DNA from: Mesodorylaimus sp. YZB2_4 | Taxonomy: Eukaryota; Nematoda; Enoplea; Dorylaimida; Dorylaimidae | Length of the DNA: 64,000 nt | Assembly: GCA_030248295.1 (NCBI GenBank) | Contig: JASANH010000838.1 | Span: forward strand, 992,001-1,056,000 | Reading direction: 5' to 3' | In this document: positions 36,088-50,200 of the stretch, piece by piece | Numbering within the stretch: the stretch's first letter is position 1 | Layout: each line of letters opens with the position of its first letter | Program-made: the position numbers and the translations under genes | The notes under the pieces: generated by a model | Database searches by the model: none | What the model was told of the DNA's origin: nothing | What the model saw: the letters and a program-made list of their open reading frames with translations, nothing else

Positions 36088-36867
36088 TCTCGCCTTGTTA
36101 GGCAATGCGGTATGTTGGCTAAAGTCACATTCGCCCAACGTACAGTACCCACCGAGCCCACTCAAACCGACAATAAAAGCTTCTAGGCACGCCCGACTGG
36201 CTTTGGCGAGGATGGCGAAATGGACCAATATCTCAAGACTAGAAGCAAAAACACAACACTACTCAACATCGTCCTCGCTTAAGCCCACATTTGACCAGCC
36301 CCCCGAGTTCTGCTATGGGCACTTGTGTAACGACGTAATGCCTCGGCTCTTGTATTCTTATTCACAATCGATAAACTGGTTGCTAGGCTAGCTGGCAGGT
36401 GCTTCTTCTCCACGCCCACCAATGCGCCATAGACCCCATACGTCACAATTGTGCCAGGTGCACTTAACTTTCTAACAACCTGTTGATCCACGGCAGAGAC
36501 GAAGGCAGACAGTACATTTATCATCGTCCCACACTTTCAGTTTTCATCCACGAATAAATCAACTACATTTCTGAACACACTTATTTAGTCCAGCGACCAC
36601 AAAAGGAAGGCAAGAGTTGAGCAGAGATCGATAAGACACTTTCGCTTAAAGCACCAAATTCATCTGCTCTATAAAGGCCCCTAAAAATGCAGCCTTGTTT
36701 TCCTCAAACAAAATTTGGTCGCAACCAGAAAAACTTTGGATAACCTCAAACGTAAAGCTATAAAAGAAAACGCCCAAAAGTGAATCAGAACTCTCTCCCC
36801 TCAAAAAACTCATTCGAATTCTCTTCCGCCACGTCTCAATTTTTTCACTTCTTGTCAAACCTTCTGA

Positions 36868-39808
36868 TCAGCGCTTTTGCTGGCGCATGCGTTCGGCCAA
36901 CATTTGTTTAACACGAGCTAAACAAACGTCAGATAAGAATTATTGTAATTGAAACTAATTGTAACTTACATTGAGTTTTCAGAGGGCCACGATCAGCGAT
37001 GGCAGAGCTAGTGGGCTGTTGCGATTGCGAAGTAGATGTAGCCGGGGCTTGAGCGGCAGTTGGAGGACCAGCTGGGCGTACAGGAGGCGTCGGATATTGG
37101 CTCGGCATTTGGACACCTCTACCGCGAGTAAAAATTGGACGAGGAGCGAGCGCCGTCGCGTCGTCTCCGCTCCTGATATTTCGGGGCCTGCTGATACGCA
37201 TAGGCACAGCTGCAACGAAGCCGAAATGAAAACATAAACTCGCAGGGAATGACGATTTCACTCACATTGACGTTGATGAGGACCAGATTCAGCTACGCCG
37301 TAAGCAGCGACCACGTTCTGAGGAGATGGCATCACAACCGGAGGTGGCACGCATTGCAAACCTTGGAAGTCAGCAGCCAAACTGCTGACGACACCCGTTG
37401 TAATAGAAGTTCCTGAGAAAATGAAAGCAATAAGTATGGAAGGGTATTCCACTGTTCCCACACTAGGCTATATATTACCAGTTTGATAGCGTTCGGACGA
37501 GATCGGCACACGCGGCCTAAACGATGTACCTTTCGACGCCATGGCTGAACTTTCAGAATTTTTGACTTCCGATTCTTCATGCACCGAATTATCTACAAAG
37601 AAGCAATTCCCAAAGCATACGCGAAAACCCGTCATCCAGCCAACTTACCTTGTCGCATTTCCGTATTCTCAACCGATTGATTATTGCTGCGCATGGCCAC
37701 CGGCGCATTACCAGCCTGAGCACGGAAGATACGATCCCGAACTGCGCTGTTTTGGTTCCATTCGATCGGTGGAGCCGAGTCCAATTCCGGTTGTTGACGA
37801 AACGAATTCACAGAAGCGGCAGTACCTCCCCGCTGACGGTTCGAACGAGCCGATCCGATGTGGCTGTACTCGTCGTGGTCTCGTTCATTGATTACATCCA
37901 CGCTCCTCTGCCAGCATTCGGGTGTCATACTGGAGCCCCTCATACGACTAAGATGTGGAGCTAAACGGAACAGGGATTGAACGAAAAAACAAATTGTCAA
38001 ACCAAAAACACTTACGCAGCGAAGTAGGAACCCCATTACCGCTTTGTTGCGCTAATTTAGCACCACGCATGGCGGTAGCCGTGGCCGAGGACATCACAGA
38101 CATTGAATCATCATCTCGATTGGCGTTAGCTGATTCCCACTGTTCTTGGATGGCGTTCCGAGTAACAGACCTGCAATAAACTGGCATTCTTGGAAACGAG
38201 CAAGCAAAGAATTTTCTAAAGTGATTACCAGTTGGTGTAGTCTTGATTCGTCGCAACGGCCCCACCGGGCATCGGAGGAGGCATATGATCGGCGGTTTGA
38301 TTGATGGAATAATGCGACTGAATACGTTGCAGCAACCAATACCTGAGCCGAACAAGATGCAATTGGTTACAACGCGAAGTTTCATTTGACCAGTTTCAAG
38401 GGTCCATATTTCCCCAAAAAAATACTTTAGCAGCATCTCTATGCTGGGAGGAGGATCATGACGGAACAAACAGAGGCAGTACTTACACGGCGCGTTTAGC
38501 GGTTCCCAATGCGCAACGATGCACTCCTTGACCAAAATGATACTCGCACAGCAAGCCCGGATTCTGCGGAAACGGCGCCATTGGACTAAGGCCATCGCAA
38601 TCGTTGAAAGTACGCCATTCGGCCGGAGCGCACGCCTTGTCTCGCCAGTCGCAAAGCAATTGATACAAGTCCTCGATGCAGTTGATTCGATCGGCCCTGA
38701 TTTCTGCAACTTCTGCAACAGGGGCAAAAAAATTGAAGAATACCCAAATCTCAGTGGAATTGACTCTTACTCGCTTGGCACTGCAGAAAGTTCACAGATC
38801 CTTGAACGCAATTGAATTCTTTCGACAGGCAAAAAAGATGGCGCAAATTTTTCGACGGGCGACAAAAACGAAGAATTTCTTCCATGACGCGCACGTAATC
38901 ATTCGTCATGCCATCTATCGGAGTATCGAACGGGATCTTGTGCGAATTCACTAAAAACGCGAAAATGAGGCCGTGTACATGATAAGACAAAAAGGAAGCG
39001 ATTTCATACTATTTTCCGCAGCCACGGGCACCAAATCATGCGGCACCGTATCTAAACATGAAGAAATCGGGCGTGGAAGGTAGCGAATTAACAATGTTAA
39101 AGATGTCTTACGTGGGCCCAAAATCCGACTCATCGAATGCGTCAATCCACTGCGCAGAGTGAACTCGACAATGGCAACTTCGGCCGGAAAATATTCGTAA
39201 CCGGGCGTCCGACAATGACTTATGAACGAAATGACGTGATGCTTCAAATCCAAAACGCCTGCAAAATACGGATTAAATTACGCGCGAATGATAAAAAACT
39301 CTAAACGTTGTACCATCAGCATTATCGCTCAAATTCCAGCGCCAGGCATCCATAATTTCGGCGCGATCTTTGACGTGCTTTTCGCGAAACGCATCCTTGG
39401 CTTCCTCGTCGTCGGATGGATACTACAATAGAAGATCAATTCAGCAACAACATTCTTCGTTAACAGCCGTGTTTGATCACTTACCAAGTGCGGCACCGGC
39501 TCCACAAATTCTTCTTCGACTCGGCGCGGGGCTTGACGACGCGAAGGGCCCGCTCCGCCTTCCCTCATTTTCTTGGGCAATCGAGCACGAGCTTCTTTCT
39601 TGACAGCAGAGAATTCTTCGCTTCGTTTGTATTCTTTCGCCTTTTCCTTGTACGTGTTCTTTTGTTCCGGCGTCATATTTTCCCACATTTCAGCCGCGAT
39701 ATCGACCACCTCTTCCATTCCACGGAAACGTTGACCACGCGCCTCCAGGCGCTTCCTGGTTTCGACCATAAATATGTAAAACGAATTGCAACTGGCCGCC
39801 TTCGGCAT
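36868..39808 (-). CDS. mael: Maelstrom orthologue with long disordered C-terminus
   Basis: Thirteen exons (39485–39808, 39314–39422, 39112–39258, 39010–39051, 38771–38950, 38487–38712, 38229–38342, 38016–38170, 37649–37960, 37479–37592, 37266–37412, 36970–37209, 36868–36917) sum to 2160 bp, or 719 aa. Residues 4–70 are an HMG box ('CNSFYIFMVETRKRLEARG', 'AEMWENMTPEQKNTYKEKA'). Exons 3–7 encode the Maelstrom RNase H-like domain: 'EVAIVEFTLRSGL', then 'SHKIPFDTP', and the metal-site pair C-E-Y-H plus H-R-C (about residues 323–334) in 'CEYHFGQGVHRCALGTAKR'. Maelstrom acts in germline piRNA-guided silencing, in nuage and nucleus. The tail after about residue 400 is disordered, with an Arg/Gly/Pro-rich part, making the protein longer than insect or vertebrate Maelstrom (about 430–460 aa). 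The start is the only in-frame ATG after the acceptor at 39822. Confidence 0.9.
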
Positions 39809-39821
39809 TCTTGCTGCAGCT

Positions 39822-39830
39822 CTAAATAGG
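39822..39830 (-). other. splice acceptor just upstream of maelstrom start
   Basis: The minus-strand CCTATTTAG ends 13 bases before the ATG at 39808. It fits a spliced-leader addition site or the end of a 5' UTR intron. Confidence 0.5.
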
Positions 39831-41536
39831 AAGATAACGACAGCGTAAGGCGGTCCAAAAATTTGCAAAAGTTGGAGTACTGTATGCATAGTACAGGCAA
39901 CCTAGTCGTGAAGAGAAATCTTCGTCCTATTTTTTCAAATTTACCAGCGCAAACAACGCAATTAAAATAAAACAGCCCGACGCCAGCAATTTCCAAATAC
40001 TGGCCAATCAATATGGAAGGAAAAAACCACAATGCACGCACCGAATCACAAAAATTGCGGACAAACCGAACGAAACAAAAGAAAACAAAACAAAAAGAGT
40101 CAAGTGGCAACCCCGTGCCCCCCCCCCCGTATGGACGCACAATCGTCAAAATCGCAGTCAATTTGCAATAAAAACACATGTTGGATCTTCAGGTAACCTC
40201 GAAATTAAAAAGTTGCTAATGTAGTAACTCTAGGTCGCCGCCATCAGGCGTCAGTAGGTGTCAGAAACAGTGCATTTTATGCTTCAAGAAACCAGCAGTA
40301 TTAATTACTTCAACACAGCGCTCCAGCTGGGTGCGGTCTGCTGCCCATGGGTATCCTCGAAGCCTAGTTCGGGACTATCTTATACCAGATAAAAATAGTA
40401 AAAAGATTATTTACGTCATGTGCGGCCTATCGGTGACTTTGCAGGGGACGACGGGTTTAACTGAGCATATTCCCAGGTGTACAGCAGTCACCACGACCTC
40501 TGACTGCACATTTATAGCAATAGATGAACCATCACAAACAGCACACGTCTGCTTCACCAGGTATGACGCAACAACCATCCAAGAGCTCCAATGACACAAT
40601 GCACAGTATGTACACGATATACAAGGCCCGGTGTACCTATCTCATCCGTAGCAGTACACACACAATTAAAGCGACCACTCGCATCAGCTCATTCTCACGC
40701 GCCGAGGTGCCTGGGGAGTCAACCAAGTGCATAGCAAGAGGTACCTGCGACACTGTACAGTATACACTGCGTACATTAGACCAAGCTGCGAAGCCACACA
40801 ATGTGTTCAGAAGTGGACACGAATGTTCGCTCGCTCCTCGCTTCGGAGAATCTGCTGGCTCTCAACCTTATAACGTCTTGAAATTGACCTCAAGGCACTT
40901 TGGCATTGGCGGCACAGCGGCGTGGGCATTGGAGTACGTGTCAGCCAAGCCCGCAGATGGAGGGCCATTGGCTAATCGGTGCGTATTGAGCCGAACATCG
41001 AATTTACCGTATGGCTTGGACGAGCTAGTGTCGAGGAGTGGACCTGGCGATTCGTCCTTTCCAAAATCACTGTTTTCTAATCCTGAAACTCGATATCTGT
41101 TAGAAAGGCTAAAGCAGACATTGTCAGACTATTTCTGTTTTAAAAAAACCCCTGTTATTGTTTTTTAGGTCATTCTGTGGATCAAGAATGTGACATAAAA
41201 TCCCAGCTAACATTAAAACTTGACACTTGCCGCACATTCGGCTCGGCACATCTCCATTGCATAGGCAGCTGTCACCTGTCATTCATGGACCGAATAGACA
41301 TATTTTGGAGGCGAGTGTCAGGAGTGAAGCTGAAGGTAGCAAAATGGCTTGTCTCGAAGATGTAGGGCAAGTGTAGGCTGGAGAGAGTGAATTGCCTTTG
41401 AGAGCATAAACTTGAACTCTTTGCACATGACGAGCGGAAATACCCCGTGACGAGCCGCCTATTAGTCGTCTATGCAGGTGCATAAACATATCTCACGCAG
41501 GGAAACACTTGAGAAAACATAAAGATGGGGGCGTGA
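39831..41536. other. intergenic, no gene supported
   Basis: This includes an 11-base poly-C run at about 40118–40128 and several open frames. The longest is 214 codons on the plus strand at 40524. It has no motif, domain or splice context and is judged spurious. The maelstrom promoter is presumably here. Confidence 0.35.
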
Positions 41537-44204
41537 TCACTTACCCTCAGATTCCGACGATGATCGAATTGGCGCCAAGGCGTCTGTTTCACTTTTCCGT
41601 CTCGTAATCTCCGCATCCAGGATTTTCAATTGGGTCAGAATCTGGTGATCTTTCTTGCGAATGCTCTCCTAAAAAGGATATGCATACGGAGGCATGAAAT
41701 CGGATTGTGCTATTGCAAGTCACGCATAAATTAAGCCACTCAAAAGTCGGACATACCATTTCTTTCTTCAAAAATTGCATAGCTTCATCGGAACTCCTAA
41801 ATGGTGAATTGGCACCGGCCATGGCAGTGGCTGTCTTTGATCTGTTTCTCATAGAAAAACCGTAACTTGGTCTTTGGCCATTCATAGCAGCGCAGGACGG
41901 ATCACTGGGCGGCCAGTCGTGCTCGCCGCTCGCATCTACGGCGATGGCCAGCGGCGAGTAAGCTGCGGCCTGTCCGTGTCTCTGTGGCTGAGGCTGACTC
42001 TGAGAAATCCAGGACATGGAGGAAGAAGACGAGGATGAGCAAGAAGCACTAGACGAGGAAGACAATGGCGCTGCTGGTATCCTAATCAGAGCTGTAGGAA
42101 GTGGAGGAGGCGTTCTAGAATCGGTCAGTCGCGATGGTAGTAATGCGAATGAGTCAAAATGACCTTTGCCCATTAGAGACCCGTTCTCGCCTCGAACATT
42201 ACTCTCCATCTTAGCACGGAAACTGGCCCTTTCCATTCGCCTTTGAAATCTTTCCGATTGCTGTTTCCAACGTTGTTGCGCTGATGCCATCAACGAGGCC
42301 AGTGTTGTAGGAGACGATGACCTTATTCGGTGATGTACAGGCGGTGAACCGGAACGAATAGATTGATTGTTGAAATCATCGAAATTATGTAATGCTGCTC
42401 GAATGTCACGATCCAAGGCCAAAAGTGGAGGTGTCACATTTCGCTGTTGTACAATTGGCGAGTTCCAGTCGTATCCTCCATTGTGATCTTCATTCAAATC
42501 GAGTCGCTGTTGTCGTTGTTGCAGTAGACGTTTTTTCAGTGTGAATTTGAAGTAATCCTCGGATGAGAAGCAGTCGCCAGTGCTGCGGCTACCTGGCCTC
42601 TGCCTTATGCGATTAACTTGAGCTGTGTTGTTATTCTCTTCCCTGACGCTACGGGAATGCTCCTCTTGACCATTCCCGTTTCGCCACACATTGTCCGAAG
42701 ATGAAGACGCCACTAGCAGCCAACTCCTACCATTGCTAGCTTTGTCCGAAGCCGAACCGTGTCCACAATCGGGCTGCAGATAATCACTGTCGGTTGGTCG
42801 CCCTTGCGGACAGGCCCTGTTCGGGCTCGTGTACAAGGTCGAGGGAGGAGCAGTGGAGTAGCTGGAGTCAATGTCTTTACTTGAAACATCATTACGTTTG
42901 CCATTTACAGATGGACTGTCGTTCTGACGTTTACTCAGTGACTGACTGAGGGAAGACGTTTTGTCGCTGCTGGTGGAGGGTACACTGTCGACGGGCGATA
43001 AGAACGAATTTGAATCACGGGTATTGGCAAACAAGGTCACAGCATCGGAACTGGCGCATTTCCGAGCTTTCATCTTGTTCAGTTCGGATAAAGTCAAAGC
43101 ACCAGCCGAGTCGGGTGCGGCGGAGGACAAGTCGCTCGTTTGCATTCCACTCATGCTACTCACGTAGATGCTGCGGTCCAAGTCGTCGTCCTGCGATCGA
43201 CTATAAGAGCAATTGTAGAACTTCTCTTCTCCGTCTGACACAGACCCGTCGGTGGGTGTCGGTCCAGTCCTGGTGGTTGAGCGAGCGCCATCGGCGCAGT
43301 TCGATGACGGTGGTAAATCGTAATCACTGCGGCTACTATTTAGTAGCTTCCTGGCCGCACCGACTGTCCACGTCTTGTAGGCTACGGACCTGTATGACTT
43401 TCTGGTCGCGTACCAACCCCGAGCTTTCTCGCCTGACTCTGCACCGCTGACGGACGTGGATAAAGCCGAAGCGGAAGGGGCTTTACCGGCCGCCGCCTCG
43501 TCGGAGGTCGCAATTGCGCATCTAGTACCGCCGGAGTTAAGCATGGTTTCGTCATCGGTTTCGGCTCCCCGGGAAACGTCCGTCGAACAGCGGTGTCGCA
43601 TCATCGCAGTGGAACGCCAATGTTCCTCTGAAGTTTCGTCAGCGGAAAAGTCTTTCTCTCGACCATTAGTATTCACTGCAGACCCATTCATCGTCGTCCA
43701 AGTCTTCCCATCCGCATGGCTCACTTTGGTTTGAGCGGGTAGTCTGGGAGTTTCGTCTCCCATTTGATAGCAGCTTTGTAGACCGGACTCGTAGTGAATA
43801 GAGTAGACCTGAGCTGGGTCATAATCGCTAGCCGAGGCGCAGCCATCTCCATTCAACAGAGATGACCCATCAGATTCAGGACTGGCGACTGGCGCTTTTT
43901 TTATAGGCGGTTCAGAAGGCTGCAGTAAAGGCGTTGAAGAAGCGCTAATCGTCGATGATACGGCACCGACGGATTTTGAAAGTAATTTTGTAAATCTTTT
44001 GGCGCCGCTGCTCAATTCTTCTTTCGTGCGTCGAGTTTGAGTGTGCTTCTTGTCGGCGCCGCTTCTTCGAACGTCGGCGGCTCCTCCTTCTGCCGAACTC
44101 GCCTTCTTCTTTTCGAGCTGCTGCTGCTGTTGTTGCTGATGATGATACTTGGACGAACCCGAGGAGATGGCTAACGCAACGAGATTTTTCAACTCACCAG
44201 GCAT
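41537..44204 (-). CDS. large intrinsically disordered protein with short C-terminal coiled coil
   Basis: Exon 41757–44204 (816 codons from an ATG beginning 'MPGELKNLVALAISS') and exon 41537–41668, joined in phase 0 across an 88-bp intron, give about 859 aa. It is Ser/Asp/Arg-rich and mostly disordered. Features are a His/Gln run after residue 15, Ser runs, a 'RWKQQSERFQRRMERASFR' basic helix, and a terminal helix 'FLKKEMESIRKKDHQILTQL' with heptad character that crosses the exon junction. I do not recognise the family; a scaffold or cytoskeletal adaptor is possible. The frame is open upstream to 44270 without an ATG, so a further 5' exon may exist. The last exon ends either at the TGA at 41537 or at a strong GT donor at 41545. 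A decayed copy of its 3' part lies at 54.9–55.1 kb. Confidence 0.7.
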
Positions 44205-44270
44205 GCTCGTAACGCCGTCGAAACGATGTCTAATGGACCAAGGAGAGGATGGCCTGCAATGATGCCTCAC

Positions 44271-47200
44271 GATATACGAGCTTGGAGAATAGACAAAAAT
44301 TTTCTTGGATCATTTCCTCCAGGCAACTCGCATTATCGGCTTCGGTTTGCCGTCTCGTGCTCCTCAAACCTAAAACCGTAAAACTATGTTACTCATGCGT
44401 CGTCAACTCGCACCGAAACCAGACTAACTTAGGTTGGATTACACAATAGCTAAGCTTCCCTCGACCTGGACCCTCTCCAATTGTTGACCCTAGAAAACGT
44501 AACAGGTACTTGTCCGTCCGAGGAATCGAGCAATAATTTACGACGCGCCTCAACCGAAGACTACAAAAACATATGCTAGCTCGCGTAAAGGGCCAGGCAA
44601 AGTTGGTCCAATTCGAAGTTACCTCGGCGTTTATGAGAAAGAAAACTGACAATAACTAATGCCCCAGCCATTGTGCACCCATAACTGAAGACTAATGATG
44701 ACGAGCACGACCGGAAGCAAGCAGCGCGAGCCAGGTCAGAGTGAAGACGAGCCAAGGCATGCGCAAGAATGTCAGAAGCTCACAAGCAAAACAATCGACA
44801 AGAAAGAACAGATTACGCGAAAAGTCAGTTGATTTTCCAATATACCAGCCTCTGAGGACTATGTACATACACATCTTTATATCAACTACGCTCCAAATTT
44901 CTCAACATGCTGCTGCTTGACCGATAAAAAATTCTCTTTCAGACATTTTCAAAAGAACGAGGTGAGGTTTTTTCTAGCTGTATAAGAGCAGAGAAAGTGG
45001 GAAAACACTCAGAGTACCAAAAAGTGTTGAAAGAGCGTGTGTATGAAAGCTCAACCATTATCCAGCTTCCAATAGGATGTTGGAGAGTGGGGCCTCGCAC
45101 TTGGCTATTTCAACGCGTTCCAAGGCCAGTAATTCGGTTTGCGTTCCCACGAAGCGTGGAGTTCTATTCACACGACACAAGTGCTGCAATACCAGTCGCA
45201 TGTGTGAAGGCATGTAAATTTAGCTAATAAGCGATGTTAGAATACCGGGCTCGAGTGCGGCCAGGGAATGAATGCTGAGAATAGCTCGCCATTAGCTCCA
45301 TTCAGGAATGCGTTAATGAACTGGACCACAGAACGTGCCGAGATTCGGCAAGGCTACGAGCAGGCAGAGAAAGATGAAGAGTGCAGGATGGAGGAGTCAG
45401 GCGCTCGAGGGTTTGCAGTCGAATCGCGAAATCTGATGCAAAGGCCCGTCCGCTATTCGTGGTTGGACGTGTGACCAAGCCGGTATGTCCGTGTCTAACC
45501 AAATCTTTGAAACAGGATGCGTCAACAGCTCAATGCAAAGGTGCCAATATGAGGAGGAGGCGATAAATGCACGAGGGAATGGCGAGTCCACTCGGCTGTC
45601 GTCATTTATTTGTGTCAACTGTACGCAAGCGTCCATGCGGACGATTACGTAGAGCCTGGTTCCTCGGCCAAGACAACTTGGCCAAGCCACAAGGCAAGAA
45701 TACGTAACGTGCGAATTGAGGGAGACAGTGTCAATATTTGCTTTCTAACCTCTACGCCAGATCCGAAAGAAGCGAAAAGGTATGCGGCATGAAAGGATGG
45801 CCGTACGTGTCAATTCGTTGGTCACTCGTCCATTTCTTTCGAGCCCCCGACGCCAGCCGCGGCGCCGGACGAGCGGACACCAACGACGCGTGAAGTCGAT
45901 CGACACGGTTTTTATGGTCGTAAAAGCGAATACCAAAGTAGCATACAAAAGGACACGGCGACTCGACCGATCTCCGCTCGAGCTCAAGAACTTGGGACTC
46001 GTGACAGTCAGAAGTGTGGACGCGTCCGAGTCACGATCAGGGAGGAGCCCCTGTATACTATTCGCAAACACTTCCGCCCCAAACAGTCGCACGAACCCGA
46101 GAGTAGCATTGTTGCTCAACCTGCTCACCAACCGGAAACAGTGATACACAATGAGCCAGCTATCACGAGTCTATCTGAACACGAATTCTCAGCATCGAAG
46201 GAAAGCTAAAAAACCAACAAGAAAACGGAATAAGCTATTCAGCTGCTCGCAGCTGACTCGAGTTCTTGGCTCGAACGCTTTTTCTCAGCTTTGGTTAGCT
46301 GAGTCTGAACGACGGAGGATGAAAAGTGGGAATGGCCAGAGCACTAACAATGAAAATGACGAACAGCGAGTTACGCAATTCGTGTACGAAGAGAGATTCT
46401 TCTAGCACATCTTGACTAAATCCCTGCAGCTGTTCACTTCTCGTCCCAGGTGTCGCCCGGGCTACGCGTTGTCATCTGCTTCGTATTACGCCAATGAGCA
46501 TGCGATCGGGCCCGTGTCAAGAGTCGAGTGAAATTGGCCTTATCGATATTGATGAGTACCAAAAACAGATTTCGAGAAATCTGACTCACACGCTAGCCAG
46601 GATCAGGTAAACAATGCGTAATCCTTTGACGCACGTCGACGATGTTAAAAACAAGAAATAAAACCTGATCCTAAAAGCATCCATATATCTTATTCCTCGC
46701 GGTGACTTCGCGCAATCAGCGTTTGCAGGTGGTGCAGGTGAACCTCGCATAAATCCTCGCGTTCACACGATCCATAATCCAATGTGCCACACTCCTGAAT
46801 CCCATTGAGATCGCGGAATGAAATATAGACTCCTAAGACCACCGTTAGTGCATTGTTCAAAGGCCGTACAGGCTGCGGTAAATCAAGCGTTCGTAGTTCA
46901 TATAAAATGTAAACGCAAACGTGGGTCTCCCAATCACAAGTTGACATTTAAAGTGCGCACAATACAATAAGCGAAGGCAAGCGCAATTTGACATTTTCTC
47001 TTTGTAAGAATAGAAATCGCACAAAGGACAACTTTTTCAATGTCCTGTTGACAATTCACTGTGTCCATACCGGTTTCCACCTGCTCGTGCCATATGTACA
47101 CTGACCGTGCAAGACCATTCCCTAATGCGTCCACACGAGACTCGAGTGTCCATGGAAGACCAAATGGATTAACACCTCTCTCCTCCCCGCCACTGTATTC

Positions 47201-50200
47201 CAATTTTCTAACATAAGTCGCAAAACGATCACTACTGTGAAATTCGTGCACCGTCTGGCGAGTCCTATTTGGGCAGAACAGGTGGCATACAGGCGAGGAT
47301 TAGGTAGTAATAGGAATGAGTAAATGAGCGATTGTCCGTCAATTCAGAACAGACGGGGATGCCCTGTACAGACCACAAACACTTGTTGCCGCCCCTGCAT
47401 TTTCATTAAAAAAACTGGGCACGAGAGCAATTAGAGACGGCTGCCCATTTTGGCGCGTTAAAGCATGAAATGTGGTCCACCATAAACAGACTCATTCACA
47501 GTCGCATCTGCTAATGGAGATTAAAAAATCTAGACTACGGGAGCTCGGCCACAGAAGACAAGTAAGTGCCAGGAATAAAGCCGCATTTGGATAAAAACCG
47601 TCTCCTATTATACTTTCAAGTGACACCTATTGGCACGAAGAGCTTTTTCCCTTTGCCCTAATAAGTGCGTGTGCAGGCGGGCGAGAATAGCAAGCAATCG
47701 AGGCCAACTTGCTTTTGATGCGACGAGACACGGAACTGTCTACACCTAAATATAAAGAAAGGCGGCGCCAGCCACGCCAACTCACCCGTGTCTGTGATAA
47801 TATAACGTTAATGCCAGTAGCCAACATGCCAAACACTAGTATCATACTCCGCACAGGAAGGCGAGAAACGCCAATTATGGTCGCCTTGAAGAATGAGTGC
47901 AAAAAAGCTCAAACGACGTGTTTTGTTTTTTAGGTAATAAGACGAAGGTTATCAACTGAGCTGTCAGGGAGAGTTTGAATAGATAGCTATGGCTCGGCCG
48001 GCATATGTATAGTACACATCATAGGTGTCCATGTCACGAGAGCGAATCCACAAGGGAAAAGGATGCATCAGATGCAAACCCTCGCAGTGACAGCCGATCT
48101 CATTTCCAAGGACAAACGCACGCCCACATTACCCAGATCCCAAGGACCCACAGAGCCTCATTTCCCAGGCCACAACGGGACTATAGCAGCAGGGATCGCA
48201 GTACGGACGGCCCGTTTCTACGTAGACAGTAGGTCCCGTCACTGGCCATACCAAGCCAGTCGTCGTCAATTCATCCAACATGATTGCCATACCGAGTAAA
48301 CAATAAACGTCTCCAAATGTCCCAAAACGGTATAGGACCATGAATGCCATATCAGATGGTGCCGACCAGAAGTAGTCGCACTGGCCACTTTCAGCATTCT
48401 TGTCGCCCCGTCTGGTTGGACTAGGGCGAGCAAGACGGAAGGGAAAGGCAATCTCGTCATACATGAGGGCGTTTTTATTGGACCACCTATTGTCATAAAT
48501 CGCGACAACACGAAACGGGACGGCAGCAATGAAAAATTCGTGACTCGCAATTATGTTCTCCGCAAACTTGACTACCTGTACACCGCCCGCGATAAAAAAG
48601 CTGCAGTACCCTAACCAGGACGGTCTGGTCCGAGAGTAGGATTTTCGACTGACATCAGTTTTTAGTAGTAGTAATAAACCAGTCCATTCTCTACTTGAGC
48701 TACAGACCATTCGAGAAACCATAAAAAGCGGCTACGCTCGTTACTTATACGAGCTCTGACCAGGGGCGTCGACGTAAGCTAACAACTGTGCACGGCTTTG
48801 GCCTACTACATCAACAGCAAAAAGCGCTTTCTCGTACTCCATCAACTCAGAGTGAAGCAAGTAAACAGCTGAGTAGCTGCTGACTATTTGCAGTCTTCGT
48901 CCCACCTGCACACACGCTATGGTCAGCAGAGCGGAGAATAGAAAAGTCCCTGAAAGGCGAAGGGCAAATCGACTTATCGTTAGAGCTTACGGTTAGCTAA
49001 AAGAGATCAACGAAGATCCTTTATGCGTGGAAGGGGCGCGTCAAAGAGGGCCAAGCCGACCGTATGACGCCCAGTCCGCAATACTGACCAATTCGAAACA
49101 CAATCGATGCATGAAAGTCATTTCTGGAAGAGAATAAAAAATAGAGCCTCTGCTCGTTATCGACTACCCGGCGAGCCGTTTTCGCGAGTAAATACGGGCT
49201 GCGCATGAATGAACTGCATGGCGTCAACATTTTTTGGCCGAGGTCATTTTTGTCGCCACATAGGAGGAATCGGAAGGAGTTGGGCCAATGTCGTTTTCTT
49301 CATACCCCACGGACTGGCTGGCGACCGAGCGACCGTCGGTCGTGCCTACGAGTCCCCCCTGACCAAGGCGACGGAGCAAATAGATGGAAATTTAACAGTC
49401 CTTCTCCCACACACTGCTGATTTCTCCCATTCTGCTCAAGCCTTCCTCGAAGAAGCACGAGTTTTGGCTTTGGCGAGAGCATAGTCTATCTGAAGTCACT
49501 TACCATTTCAAATCCCTCAGGAAGTGAGAAAAAGCGTTTTAGGATTTTCAAGCGCTTTTTCATCCTCGCCAGACCCATGCCAGTGGAAAGAAAGAAAGTG
49601 ACACCAGATCAAATGTAATAGATTGCCCATAGGCCTAGCCTAGAAGAACGGTCAGCTGCTTATTGACCCATTTCGGATCACTCACTATGGAATCCCGTTA
49701 GAGGCAACATCAGCTGAAACAGGCCCTACAACTACTTAGCTCATCAAAAATGGTCACTAAGGGGCAGAAAATAATGAAATCACGTTACGGGCGTCCCGCA
49801 ATGGGATTAGGCGTAAAGTGGCCCTCCAGACTGACCATATGGAAACCACCTGGCTGCACTCGAGTCGAGTTGATCAACGGGGAATACATAAAGCGAGGAA
49901 TCAGAGCAATCATCCCTAGGCCTATTCCCCGAGCGCAGAAAAAACATTGACACCTCTCATTGATGGCGGAGAACAGTCCGAATGGCATTCGCATCTCGCC
50001 GCTTCATTGAAGACCAACACGATGGGCGCGGGAAATCGTTTCCCCAAATGACGAGCGACCCGTGCAGTATTTGAATGGAAGAGGTAAGGTTTAAGTTGGG
50101 CTATCTACTTGCCCATAACTATTCACATTTTTCGGCCATTTGCCCCCGCCGTGGGCATTTCAAACAGGATCATTGTCGGTAGCGAGGATCGAGAAAAGTG

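Noticed and set aside
40524..41168. 214-codon plus-strand ORF
   Set aside because: It has no recognisable motif, no splice context, and repetitive short-word composition; likely a chance frame in intergenic DNA.
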